The notes under the pieces were generated by a model. It saw nothing but the letters and a program-made list of their open reading frames with translations. It was not told where the DNA came from and ran no database searches. Shown piece after piece: positions 1 to 8,085 of a stretch of 43,029 bases of DNA. Each line of letters starts with the position of its first letter. The first letter of the stretch is position 1. The stretch comes from an uncultured Holdemanella sp. (GTDB taxonomy: Bacteria > Bacillota_I > Bacilli_A > Erysipelotrichales > Erysipelotrichaceae). The stretch lies in assembly GCF_934754935.1 (NCBI RefSeq), contig NZ_CAKVJB010000020.1, forward strand, positions 1-43,029. Reading direction: 5' to 3'. The translations under genes and the position numbers were made by a program.

Positions 1-138
1 AGAAAATTTGACATAAAAAAAGCGCTACATAAGCGACATTTGGAATATTTACGATTTTACAACTGTCGAACTACCGTTTCACGGCGACAATAGTTGGGCT
101 TGCACCTGCGAAGATAGCTAGCTGCCGGGTCTTTTTTT
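1..138 (+). other. 3' part of an unidentified structured transcript with terminator
   Basis: No ORF is open here. A hairpin is visible: CAACTGTCG (60-68) pairs with CGACA-at-AGTTG (85-96), and an inner CCG/CGG hairpin (74-76/82-84) caps it. It is followed by a second small stem, ACCTG (104-108) with CGGGT (126-130), and a seven-T run (132-138), as in an intrinsic terminator. I compared it by eye with tmRNA, SRP RNA, RNase P, 6S RNA and common riboswitches and saw no match. It could be the 3' end of a noncoding RNA (a tracrRNA-like or other structured RNA) or of an mRNA cut by the window edge. Confidence 0.35.
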
Positions 139-148
139 ATACTTTTAA

Positions 149-171
149 GGACTTTTGTCCGCTTTTTTTTT
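149..171 (+). terminator. intrinsic terminator
   Basis: GGAC (149-152), TTTT loop, GTCC (157-160), then GC and nine T (163-171). The stem is short, but the same GGAC/GTCC design recurs after guaB at 6901. Its T-run sits where the -35 element of the cls promoter would lie. Confidence 0.45.
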
Positions 172-191
172 ATACGCTTCAAGGGTATAAT
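163..191 (+). promoter_or_regulatory. leaderless promoter of cls
   Basis: A perfect -10 TATAAT lies at 186-191, only 6 nt before the ATG at 198, so transcription should start at or next to the start codon. The -35 position (163-168) is a T-run. There is no Shine-Dalgarno sequence. Confidence 0.6.
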
Positions 192-197
192 ATACAT

Positions 198-1733
198 ATG
201 CAAAAATTATTAAAATATTGTAAATCCAAACCTATATATATCATATTAGCCTTATTATTACAGATGATCACATTGTTTGTTCTAATGAGTTATTTTAGTC
301 AACGCTTCTTCATAGTGAACTTTATTCTAATCGCATTTAGTTTATGTGTTTCATTACATATTATCAATCGTGATTCGGATTCAAGTTCAAAATTATTATG
401 GGTCTTGTTGATTATGGCATTTCCGATTTTTGGTGGAGTTGTCTATTTATTGATTGGCAATCGTAAGATTCCTAAAGCTTTAATGATCAAAGATAGACAA
501 GCGTATTCGGATTATAAGAAATATGCGCTTCAAAATGTTGAAATCCTAGAACACCTACATGAAGATGATTATGTATTAGATAAGATGATCTCTATGGCTT
601 GGTCTAATGGATATTTTCCTGTATATGAAAATTGTTCAGTTCAATATTTTCCTTCTGGCGAAGAACAATATCAAGCATTTATTGAAGAATTGATCAAAGC
701 GAAAGACTTTATCTTTATTGAATTTTTTATCATCAATAAAGGTGTCATGTGGAATACGATCTTACAGATCCTTCTAGATAAGGCAAGCATGGGAGTTGAT
801 GTTCGTGTTATTTATGATGATATGGGATCATTAACCTATTTACCTAGAGACTATGCGAAATGGTTAAATGATCGTGGTATTAAAACACATGTATTTAACC
901 CTTTGCGCCCTCAACTCGCAATGCAGATGAATAATCGAGATCATAGAAAAATCTTGGTCATTGATGGCAAGGTTGCCTTTACGGGTGGTTGTAATATATC
1001 GGATGAGTATATCAATACGAAAAAACGCTTTGGACATTGGAAAGATATGGGATGTTTGATCAAAGGACCTGGTGTAGAAATGTTTACCATTTCTTTTCTA
1101 CAGATATGGAACTATCAAGCGAGTGAATATACTTCTTATTCTCGTTTTATTCAAGATCGAGCTTGTTTTTCTAAATTGAAAGAAAAAGGGTTCATTATTC
1201 CATTTTCGGATTCTCCAACGGATCAAAATAATACAGGACTTCATATGCATTTAAATATGCTTGGATGTGCCAAAGATTATTTCTGGATATCTACACCCTA
1301 TTTAATTTTGGATGCTGAAATGATCTCATCATTAAAACTTGCGGTATCTAATGGTGTAGATGTACGTATTGTAGTTCCTGGTATTCCCGATAAAAAGATG
1401 GTGTATCAAGTCACAAAAGCTAACTTTGATGTGTTGATCAAGGCTGGCGTTAAAATCTATGAATATACACCGGGTTTTATCCATGGTAAAGTATGTATTA
1501 TCGATGATTCAAGTGCTGTGGTTGGAACCGTGAATATGGATTTTAGATCATATTATCAGCATTATGAATGTGGTGTGTGGATGCATGAAGTCAATTGTTT
1601 GAAAGATATAAAAAATGACTTTGAAGAAATATTCAAAGTCTCACATGAAGTTTCATTAGAAGAGTGTATAAACACCAATCCAATTGTAAAAATTTATCGA
1701 AATGTATTAAAGGTATTTAGTCCTATTCTATAG
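198..1733 (+). CDS. cls: cardiolipin synthase (phospholipase D family)
   Basis: A membrane enzyme that condenses two phosphatidylglycerol molecules to cardiolipin and glycerol. The 511-residue length is usual for bacterial Cls. Two N-terminal membrane segments (about 14-31 and 37-55) and a third hydrophobic stretch (67-86) precede two phospholipase D domains. Both HKD motifs are intact: H249-R-K...D256 and H429-G-K...D436, each followed by the usual G-G/G-T-x-N stretch. The start at 198 is the only Met that keeps the first membrane segment; it has no ribosome binding site and follows a TATAAT box by 6 nt, so the mRNA is probably leaderless. The gene is monocistronic, ended by a hairpin shared with the convergent fumarase gene. 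Confidence 0.93.
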   Translation: MQKLLKYCKSKPIYIILALLLQMITLFVLMSYFSQRFFIVNFILIAFSLCVSLHIINRDSDSSSKLLWVLLIMAFPIFGGVVYLLIGNRKIPKALMIKDRQAYSDYKKYALQNVEILEHLHEDDYVLDKMISMAWSNGYFPVYENCSVQYFPSGEEQYQAFIEELIKAKDFIFIEFFIINKGVMWNTILQILLDKASMGVDVRVIYDDMGSLTYLPRDYAKWLNDRGIKTHVFNPLRPQLAMQMNNRDHRKILVIDGKVAFTGGCNISDEYINTKKRFGHWKDMGCLIKGPGVEMFTISFLQIWNYQASEYTSYSRFIQDRACFSKLKEKGFIIPFSDSPTDQNNTGLHMHLNMLGCAKDYFWISTPYLILDAEMISSLKLAVSNGVDVRIVVPGIPDKKMVYQVTKANFDVLIKAGVKIYEYTPGFIHGKVCIIDDSSAVVGTVNMDFRSYYQHYECGVWMHEVNCLKDIKNDFEEIFKVSHEVSLEECINTNPIVKIYRNVLKVFSPIL

Positions 1734-1748
1734 GATCAAATACCTTTT
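1709..1748. terminator. bidirectional terminator between cls and fumC
   Basis: Perfect arms AAAGGTATTT (1709-1718) and AAATACCTTT (1738-1747) enclose an inner TCCTAT/ATAGGA stem (1721-1726/1730-1735). The cls stop codon (1731-1733) lies inside. The genes on either side converge on it. Confidence 0.7.
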
Positions 1749-1753
1749 GTGTT

Positions 1754-3127
1754 TTATTTATGAATCATTTTTTCGGGTTGAACATACAAATCAAATTCAT
1801 CGCTAGTCAAATAACCCAATTCTAAAATGGCTTCTTTTAAAGTTAAATTATTTTTGAACGCATATTGACTTGCATGACCTGCTTTTTCATAGCCAATGAC
1901 TGGATTTAAACAAGTCACCAACATTAATGAATTATGTAAGTTTTTATCCATAGTTTCTTTGTTGGCTTTTAATCCATCTAAACAATGAATTGTGAAAGAG
2001 TGGATTGCATCACTTAATAATTGAATGCTCTGATCCATGTTGTAGGCAATTAATGGCATAAATACATTCAATTCGAAGTTTCCTTGACTTGCACCAATGC
2101 CAATAGCTGCATCATTTCCCATGACTTGTACGGCAACCATTGTCAAGGCTTCACATTGTGTAGGATTCACTTTTCCTGGCATGATACTTGATCCTGGTTC
2201 ATTGCTTGGAATATCAATTTCATGAATGCCACTTCTTGGACCGCTCGCAAGCCATCTTACATCATTGGCAATCTTCATGCAGTTGGCCGCAAGACCTTTT
2301 AGAGCACCACTCGTATAGACCATGGCATCTTTACTTGTTAGGGCATGGAATTTATTTGAATCTGGAATAAAGGGTAGCTTTGTTTTTTCAGAAATGATTT
2401 TTGTGACGATTTCATCAAAACCTTCTGGACAATTGATTCCAGTACCTACTGCTGTTGCACCACAAGCGAGTTCATAAACATATTTTAAACTGTCTACAAT
2501 TTGAGCTTTACTATGCTCAATCATAGAACGGTATCCACTTAATTCTTGTGAAAAATATAATGGTGTCGCATCTTGAAGATGGGTTCTACCAATCTTGATA
2601 ATACCTTCATTTTCTTCTTCTAATTTTTTGATTTGGTTAATCATTTCATCTAATTGAGGAAGAAGTTCTGTATTGATTTTTTGTGCCACCATGATATGTA
2701 AAGCAGCTGGGAAAGTATCGTTTGAACTTTGAGATGCGTTTACGGTGTCATTAGGATGAAGAATGTTTTCTTTTGCGTATTCATTTCCTAACATCGAAAT
2801 GACTTCATTGGCATTCATATTGGTTTGTGTACCAGAACCTGTTTGCCAAACATGCAAAGGAAATTGATCTAAGTATTGTCCGTCTTCTATATTTTGACAT
2901 ACATGGACAATGGCTTCACATTGTTTTTCACTGATTTTATTGAAATGAAGGTTGGCTTTGGCACAAGCTTCTTTCAAAATCGCAAAACTATGAATTAAAG
3001 ATTTTGGCATTAATTCTTGTCCAATCTTAAAATTCTCTAAACTTCTTTGAGTTTGTGATTTCCAATATTTATCGGCTTCGACTTTGATTTGGCCTAAGCA
3101 ATCTTCTTCTATACGATATGTACTCAT
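1754..3127 (-). CDS. fumC: class II fumarate hydratase
   Basis: Cytosolic, iron-independent interconversion of fumarate and (S)-malate. The 457-residue protein has the aspartase/fumarase signature GSSIMPGKVNP (312-322), the catalytic-loop serine within it, and the active-site TH pair (T182-H183). The start is set at 3127 (MSTYRIEED) because GAGGTG lies 7 nt upstream; the reading frame is open further, but that extension (MLNYCIEVNK) contains the ribosome binding site. It is divergent from the pullulanase gene. In an anaerobe it most likely runs towards fumarate or feeds amino-acid metabolism; no other TCA-cycle gene is in the window. Aspartase is a related family, but the motif set and length fit fumarase better. 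Confidence 0.93.
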   Translation of the reverse strand: MSTYRIEEDCLGQIKVEADKYWKSQTQRSLENFKIGQELMPKSLIHSFAILKEACAKANLHFNKISEKQCEAIVHVCQNIEDGQYLDQFPLHVWQTGSGTQTNMNANEVISMLGNEYAKENILHPNDTVNASQSSNDTFPAALHIMVAQKINTELLPQLDEMINQIKKLEEENEGIIKIGRTHLQDATPLYFSQELSGYRSMIEHSKAQIVDSLKYVYELACGATAVGTGINCPEGFDEIVTKIISEKTKLPFIPDSNKFHALTSKDAMVYTSGALKGLAANCMKIANDVRWLASGPRSGIHEIDIPSNEPGSSIMPGKVNPTQCEALTMVAVQVMGNDAAIGIGASQGNFELNVFMPLIAYNMDQSIQLLSDAIHSFTIHCLDGLKANKETMDKNLHNSLMLVTCLNPVIGYEKAGHASQYAFKNNLTLKEAILELGYLTSDEFDLYVQPEKMIHK

Positions 3128-3182
3128 TTTGTTCACCTCTATGCAGTAGTTTAACATTTTTTTAAAAAATTGTCTTTATACA

Positions 3183-3191
3183 TGTTACAAT
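3183..3191 (+). promoter_or_regulatory. extended -10 promoter of pulA
   Basis: TGtTACAAT (TG at 3183-3184, TACAAT 3186-3191) precedes the ribosome binding site by about 20 nt. No good -35 is seen. Confidence 0.5.
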
Positions 3192-3226
3192 ATAGTCGTA
3201 ACTTAAGGAAATGAGGAGTGCTACAT

Positions 3227-5335
3227 ATGCGAATGAAAGAGCCATATGAGGCTTATTTAGATGATTATAATTGTTTGGATGTTTATATGTCCAAAAATTT
3301 TTTTGGTGGAAAAAGCCGAATCTTCCACATGAAGGATACAAAGAACCGTATTATCCCTTTGACAATACAGTCACAATCCGATTTATATAATGGATTTACC
3401 CATTATGCACTATCTTTAAATGGAAATTTAGAGATTGGCCAAGAATATACAGTCTATGATGAACATTGTAAGACTTGTGTTGCCAAATATTCTCATATTG
3501 TCAAAACAGAGCGTTTTGCGAAAGAGTTTAAGTATGAAAAAGATGATTTGGGTGTGATATATACACCTGAAAAAACTACTTTTAAAGTATGGGCACCAAC
3601 AGCCTTAGCCGTCAATGTTGGATATGTCTTGAATGGTAAGAAGATCGTTGAATCGATGACTCGAGAAGATAAAGGAGTTTTTTCACTTACTATCAATAAA
3701 GATCTAAATGGAGTACATTATTCTTATTTAGTTCGAGTCAATGGTGAATATAAAGGGGTAACAGATCCATATACTTGTTTTAGTGGTCCGAATGCACAAT
3801 ATAGTGTCATTATGGATCCTAAAAGTTTAAAGCTTCCCGAAAAAATCAAATTGAAACCTATGGATAGTGAATGTGATGCGATCATATATGAAGCAAGCAT
3901 TCGTGATATGACAAGTCAAACTGGAATTGGTGTATCGCATCCTAAAAAGTTTGCGGGTTTTACGGAAGAAAATGAAGTCACAAAGGCCCATAATACAGGC
4001 TTTAGTTATTTAAAATCATTGGGTATTACGCATGTACAATTGATGCCTGTGTTTGACTTTGGCAGTGTTGATGAAGTATATCCAAATATCTTCTATAACT
4101 GGGGATATGATCCGGTGCAATATCGTTGTTTAGAAGGGGCTTATTCATTAGATCCATCTAATGCGAAATTAAGAATTGAAGAATTTGCGAAACTAGTACA
4201 TGATTGTCATAAAGCAGGAATTCGTGTCAATTTAGATTTGGTGTTTAATCATGTGTATGTTAAAGAAAACTTTGCGTTAGAAAACATGGTTCCCGATTAT
4301 TATTTCTTAATGAATCGTGAGGGTGAATTCTCAAATGGTAGTTTTTGTGGAAATGATATTGATACCCAGCCTTATATGGCACGTAAATACTTTATAGAAA
4401 CATGTAAAAAAATTATTGAATTGTATGATGTGGATGGATTCCGTTTTGATTTGATGGGAATTCTAGATTATAACTTGATGAATGAAATTAGTGAAGAGTG
4501 TAAAAAAGTAAAACCTGATTTTATGATTTATGGTGAAGGTTGGAATATGCCAAGCTTTGTAGCTGAAGAGATTCGTGCTTCACAATTGAATCAAGCTAAG
4601 ATGCCACATGTAGGTCATTTCTCGGATCGTTTCCGTGAAGTGGTTCGTGGATCAAATGATGAACTTTCACGTAAAGGATTTGCGTCAGGTCAAGCGGATT
4701 TGATCTATCAGGTCAAATGTTGCATGGGAGCAAGTTGTTTAGATCATGTGTTTGATAGTCCTACAAAAGTAGTCAACTATGTAGAGTGTCATGACAATCA
4801 TACTTTATGGGATAAAAACCGTGTTTGTTGCCACGGGGAGAGTCGTGATTTAAGGGAGAAGCGTCAAATTCTTGCGAATGCGATGGTATTACTTGCGCAA
4901 GGAATTCCATTTATTCATTGTGGACAGGAGTTTGGGCGTACTAAACAAAATTTAGGCAACACATATAATCGTTCGGATAACTATAATCGTGTGGATTATC
5001 AAAGAAGAGATCATCATATTGAAATTGTGGAGCGTACAAAAGAATTGATTGAAATTCGTAAAGCACATCCTTGTTTTAGATTGAGTACAACTGAAGAAAT
5101 TGAAGCAGGTGTTCAATTTGATACGATATATGATCAGGTCTTAGTATATTCTTGTCAAAAAGATACAGATCATTGTGTAGCTTTCTTCAATCCTACAAAT
5201 ATTCCATATGATTATCACTTGGATCAGCAGGCTCGAATCTTGTTTGACAATGGCAGCAGCAATCCTTTAGATACGTTTGATATTCATATTGCCGCATTTA
5301 GTGTTGTCGTTTGTCAAATTGGCTTGACGGCTTAG
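3227..5335 (+). CDS. pulA: type I pullulanase (GH13 debranching enzyme)
   Basis: Hydrolyses alpha-1,6 branch points in pullulan, glycogen and starch dextrins. There is no signal peptide, so it acts in the cytosol. Domains in order: N-terminal beta domain, CBM48-like domain (about 110-190), catalytic GH13 barrel (about 220-600), C-terminal beta domain. The pullulanase signature YNWGYDP and all four GH13 regions are present: DLVFNHVY; GFRFD with nucleophile D408; YGEGW with acid/base E437; and ECHDNH with D523. The start is ATG 3227, 8 nt after GAGGAG (3213-3218); a GTG at 3218 overlaps that site and is unlikely. At 702 residues it is of normal family length. Glycogen/starch use fits a gut fermenter. 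Confidence 0.93.
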   Translation: MRMKEPYEAYLDDYNCLDVYMSKNFFGGKSRIFHMKDTKNRIIPLTIQSQSDLYNGFTHYALSLNGNLEIGQEYTVYDEHCKTCVAKYSHIVKTERFAKEFKYEKDDLGVIYTPEKTTFKVWAPTALAVNVGYVLNGKKIVESMTREDKGVFSLTINKDLNGVHYSYLVRVNGEYKGVTDPYTCFSGPNAQYSVIMDPKSLKLPEKIKLKPMDSECDAIIYEASIRDMTSQTGIGVSHPKKFAGFTEENEVTKAHNTGFSYLKSLGITHVQLMPVFDFGSVDEVYPNIFYNWGYDPVQYRCLEGAYSLDPSNAKLRIEEFAKLVHDCHKAGIRVNLDLVFNHVYVKENFALENMVPDYYFLMNREGEFSNGSFCGNDIDTQPYMARKYFIETCKKIIELYDVDGFRFDLMGILDYNLMNEISEECKKVKPDFMIYGEGWNMPSFVAEEIRASQLNQAKMPHVGHFSDRFREVVRGSNDELSRKGFASGQADLIYQVKCCMGASCLDHVFDSPTKVVNYVECHDNHTLWDKNRVCCHGESRDLREKRQILANAMVLLAQGIPFIHCGQEFGRTKQNLGNTYNRSDNYNRVDYQRRDHHIEIVERTKELIEIRKAHPCFRLSTTEEIEAGVQFDTIYDQVLVYSCQKDTDHCVAFFNPTNIPYDYHLDQQARILFDNGSSNPLDTFDIHIAAFSVVVCQIGLTA

Positions 5336-5352
5336 AACTCAAAACATATAAT
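5324..5352 (+). promoter_or_regulatory. sigma-A promoter of guaB
   Basis: TTGACG (5324-5329), 17-nt spacer, TATAAT (5347-5352). The -35 lies inside the last codons of pulA, so guaB is separately transcribed despite the 45-nt gap. Confidence 0.75.
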
Positions 5353-5380
5353 ATAGTTTAAATTGAGAAGGAGATATAAA

Positions 5381-6892
5381 ATGGCAAAATTTTTTGAAGA
5401 ACCATCTAGAACGTTCAGTGAGTATTTATTGATTCCTGGTTACACAGGTCCGGATTGTACACCGGATAAGGTGAGTTTGAAAACGCCTTTAGTTAAATTC
5501 AAAAAAGGTGAAGAACCTGCACTTTCTTTAAATATTCCAATGGTAAGTGCTGTAATGCAGGCTGTTAGTGGTGAAGAAATGGCTTGTGCACTTGCACGTG
5601 AGGGTGGAGTAAGTTTTATTTACGGTAGTCAAACAATTGAGTCTCAAGCCGCTATGGTTCGAAAAGTAAAATCGACTAAGGCTGGATTTGTTGGCAGCGA
5701 TTCAAATATTAGCCCTGAAGCAACATTAGAGGATGTGATTGCGCTTCGTAAAAAAACGGGACATTCAACAATGGCTGTTACTGACAATGGTCAAGCTGAT
5801 GGAAAATTAGTAGGTATCGTAACAAGTCGTGATTATCGCGAAAGTCGTATGGATCATTCGATTCAAGTAAAAGAATTCATGACTCCATTTGAAAAATTGA
5901 TCGTTGGAAACGAAGATATTACATTATCAGAAGCAAACGATTTGATCTGGGAACACAAATTAAATCAATTGCCTATTGTTGATCAAGAACAACATTTAAA
6001 GGCTTTTGTGTTTAGAAAAGACTATGAATCACACAAAGACAATCCAAATGAATTATTGGATGAAAATAAGCGTTATGTCGTTGGTGCTGGTATCAATACA
6101 CGTGACTATGCGACTCGTGTACCTGCATTAGTTGAAGCTGGAGTTGATGTTTTATGTATTGATTCAAGTGAAGGATATTCAGCATGGCAAGCTGAAACAA
6201 TCAAATGGATTCGTGAACAATATGGTGATAGCGTAAAAGTTGGTGCTGGTAACGTGGTTGATGGAGATGGTTTCCGTTTCTTAGCCGATGCGGGTGCAGA
6301 CTTTATTAAGATTGGAATCGGTGGAGGTTCTATCTGTATTACACGTGAACAAAAAGGTATTGGACGTGGACAAGCTACAGCTACAATTGATGTCGCAAAA
6401 GCTCGTGATGCCTATTTTGAAGAAACTGGTGTTTATATTCCAATTTGTTCAGATGGTGGTATCGTACATGATTATCACATTACATTGGCATTGGCATTTG
6501 GAGCAGACTTCGTTATGTTAGGTCGTTACTTTGCGCGTTTCAAAGAAGCTCCAAATAAAATTGTAAGTGTGAATGGAAACTATATGAAAGAGTACTGGGG
6601 TGAAGGTAGTGCTCGTGCTCGTAACTGGCAAAGATATGATGTTGGTGGAGACAAAAAAATGTCATTCGTTGAAGGTGTTGATTCATATGTTCCTTATGCA
6701 GGAAGCTTAAGAGACAATGTTGGACTATCTCTTTCTAAGATTCGTCATACAATGTGTAACTGTGGATGTTTGACAATCCCTGAACTTCAAAAAGATGCAA
6801 AGGTTACTTTAGTATCTAGTACAAGTATTGTCGAAGGTGGAGCTCACGACGTTGTTGTTCGTGATGAACATTTCGACGCAAAACCACAATAA
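5381..6892 (+). CDS. guaB: inosine-5'-monophosphate dehydrogenase, Tritrichomonas-like type
   Basis: NAD-dependent oxidation of IMP to XMP, the committed step of GMP synthesis. The start ATG 5381 follows GAAGGAGA by 8 nt and gives 503 residues. The catalytic cysteine is C319 in GGGSICITR; the flap Arg-Tyr dyad is R418-Y419; tandem CBS domains occupy about 100-220. The loop reads GGGSICITREQKGIGRGQ rather than the GPGSICTTR...PQ of common bacterial GuaB. From memory, the Tritrichomonas foetus enzyme is also 503 residues, with C319, R418/Y419, K310, R382 and E431 at the same positions; all of these are present here at those numbers. The gene has its own promoter and a strong terminator. Function is secure; the subfamily assignment rests on recall. 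Confidence 0.95.
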   Translation: MAKFFEEPSRTFSEYLLIPGYTGPDCTPDKVSLKTPLVKFKKGEEPALSLNIPMVSAVMQAVSGEEMACALAREGGVSFIYGSQTIESQAAMVRKVKSTKAGFVGSDSNISPEATLEDVIALRKKTGHSTMAVTDNGQADGKLVGIVTSRDYRESRMDHSIQVKEFMTPFEKLIVGNEDITLSEANDLIWEHKLNQLPIVDQEQHLKAFVFRKDYESHKDNPNELLDENKRYVVGAGINTRDYATRVPALVEAGVDVLCIDSSEGYSAWQAETIKWIREQYGDSVKVGAGNVVDGDGFRFLADAGADFIKIGIGGGSICITREQKGIGRGQATATIDVAKARDAYFEETGVYIPICSDGGIVHDYHITLALAFGADFVMLGRYFARFKEAPNKIVSVNGNYMKEYWGEGSARARNWQRYDVGGDKKMSFVEGVDSYVPYAGSLRDNVGLSLSKIRHTMCNCGCLTIPELQKDAKVTLVSSTSIVEGGAHDVVVRDEHFDAKPQ

Positions 6893-6897
6893 TCTCA

Positions 6898-6919
6898 AAA
6901 GGACTTCGGTCCTTTTTTT
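6898..6919 (+). terminator. guaB intrinsic terminator
   Basis: AAAGGAC (6898-6904), loop TTCG, GTCCTTT, with seven T at 6913-6919. The T-run coincides with the -35 position of the following leaderless promoter. Confidence 0.85.
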
Positions 6920-6941
6920 CTATATGAAAATCGCTTATAAT
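6913..6941 (+). promoter_or_regulatory. leaderless promoter of the marR-nrdG fusion gene
   Basis: TATAAT at 6936-6941 ends 6 nt before ATG 6948, exactly the geometry of cls. The -35 position (6913-6918) falls in the guaB terminator T-run. No Shine-Dalgarno sequence precedes the ATG. Confidence 0.6.
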
Positions 6942-6947
6942 ACCTAT

Positions 6948-8084
6948 ATGGAAAAACAAAATGATTTATTGATGGATTCAAGTATTCTATATCGAAGTAC
7001 ACAAAAATATTATGATAAAATGCTTCAGGATTTAAATTTAAGCTATGCCCAACTGCCTATTTTAATTGAAATCTATGAGAATGAAGGGATTTCTTTGCAG
7101 CAAATTGTGCAGGTTGGAGGCTACGATAAGGGAACTGTGACTAAAAATGTTCAAAAGCTGAACACTTTGGGATACGTTTCCATTTTAACAAGCGCAAAAG
7201 ATAAGCGTGCTAAAGAATTATATACAACGGCACTTACTAAAAAACATATTTCTGAAATTTATGGAATTCGAAGAGATTGGTGGCATCATATTACGCAAGA
7301 TCTAAATGCGGATGAAATAGAAGTTTTCTCAAAGTTTTATCAAACGTTATCCAATCATGCGCGAAGTTATGCGGATCTAGAGCAGACAAATCTTCAATTT
7401 TATAAATTAAAAAAATTATCCTTATCCGACTTTGATCCTTATTTAAGTTGTTCGTTATATACGGGTGGATGTAATTTAAAGTGTCCATATTGTCATTCAA
7501 AAGATTTGGTGTATTTAAAGGAAAATATGTATCCGATTGTCAATGAAAAGATCAATGAATATTTAAAGAGTCATCATAAAGATTTAGAGGGAATCTATAT
7601 TTCGGGTGGTGAACCCTTGATGCATGAGGGAATCCTTTCTTTTTTACAATATGCCAAGTCACTAGACTATAAAATCAAGCTTCATACCAATGGTATGTTC
7701 TATGATCGTTTAAAACGAATCTTAAAAGATGGACTGGTTGATTATGTGAGTTTAGATATAAAAAATGCGCCGAGTGCCTATGCGAAAACGTGTGGTGTGG
7801 ATGATGTGGATCTAAAGGATATTGAAAAGTCATTGAATGAATTAAAAACATCTTCTTTCGATTATGATATTTGTATCACATTGGTCGATGAATTTCATAA
7901 TGAAAAGACGATGGATGAATTAGGTCAATGGATTCAAGGTGTGGATCATGTTGTATTACAGCCTTTTAAAGATTGTTCTACAACGATTGATCATTCTTTG
8001 CGCAGTCCTAGTTTTGATCAGATTTTAAAATATAAAACAATATTAGAACAATATGTCAAACATGTAGAGATATGGGGGAACTAG
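6948..8084 (+). CDS. MarR-family HTH fused to NrdG-type radical SAM activase
   Basis: A 378-residue two-domain protein. Residues 1-140 form a MarR-like winged helix: a helical N-terminus, recognition-helix region GGYDKGTVTKNVQKL, and wing with DKRAKELYTT. Residues 150-378 are a radical SAM domain with C175-x3-C179-x2-C182 for the [4Fe-4S] cluster and G220-G-E-P for SAM binding. The layout (SDFDPYLSCSLYTGGCNLKCPYCH) resembles NrdG2-type activases, which install the glycyl radical on class III ribonucleotide reductase. Its stop is one base from the nrdD start, so nrdD is the likely substrate. The reading is continuous, with no sign of a frameshift. The start is inferred from the -10/ATG geometry; the frame is open upstream, but that part overlaps guaB and its terminator. 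It may activate NrdD and also regulate a promoter; the DNA-binding role is inference. Confidence 0.85.
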   Translation: MEKQNDLLMDSSILYRSTQKYYDKMLQDLNLSYAQLPILIEIYENEGISLQQIVQVGGYDKGTVTKNVQKLNTLGYVSILTSAKDKRAKELYTTALTKKHISEIYGIRRDWWHHITQDLNADEIEVFSKFYQTLSNHARSYADLEQTNLQFYKLKKLSLSDFDPYLSCSLYTGGCNLKCPYCHSKDLVYLKENMYPIVNEKINEYLKSHHKDLEGIYISGGEPLMHEGILSFLQYAKSLDYKIKLHTNGMFYDRLKRILKDGLVDYVSLDIKNAPSAYAKTCGVDDVDLKDIEKSLNELKTSSFDYDICITLVDEFHNEKTMDELGQWIQGVDHVVLQPFKDCSTTIDHSLRSPSFDQILKYKTILEQYVKHVEIWGN

Positions 8085-8085
8085 T

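Noticed and set aside
6828..6947. Upstream extension of the marR-nrdG frame by 40 codons
   Set aside because: It would overlap the guaB 3' end and run through the guaB terminator and the -10 box; the ATG at 6948 is preferred.
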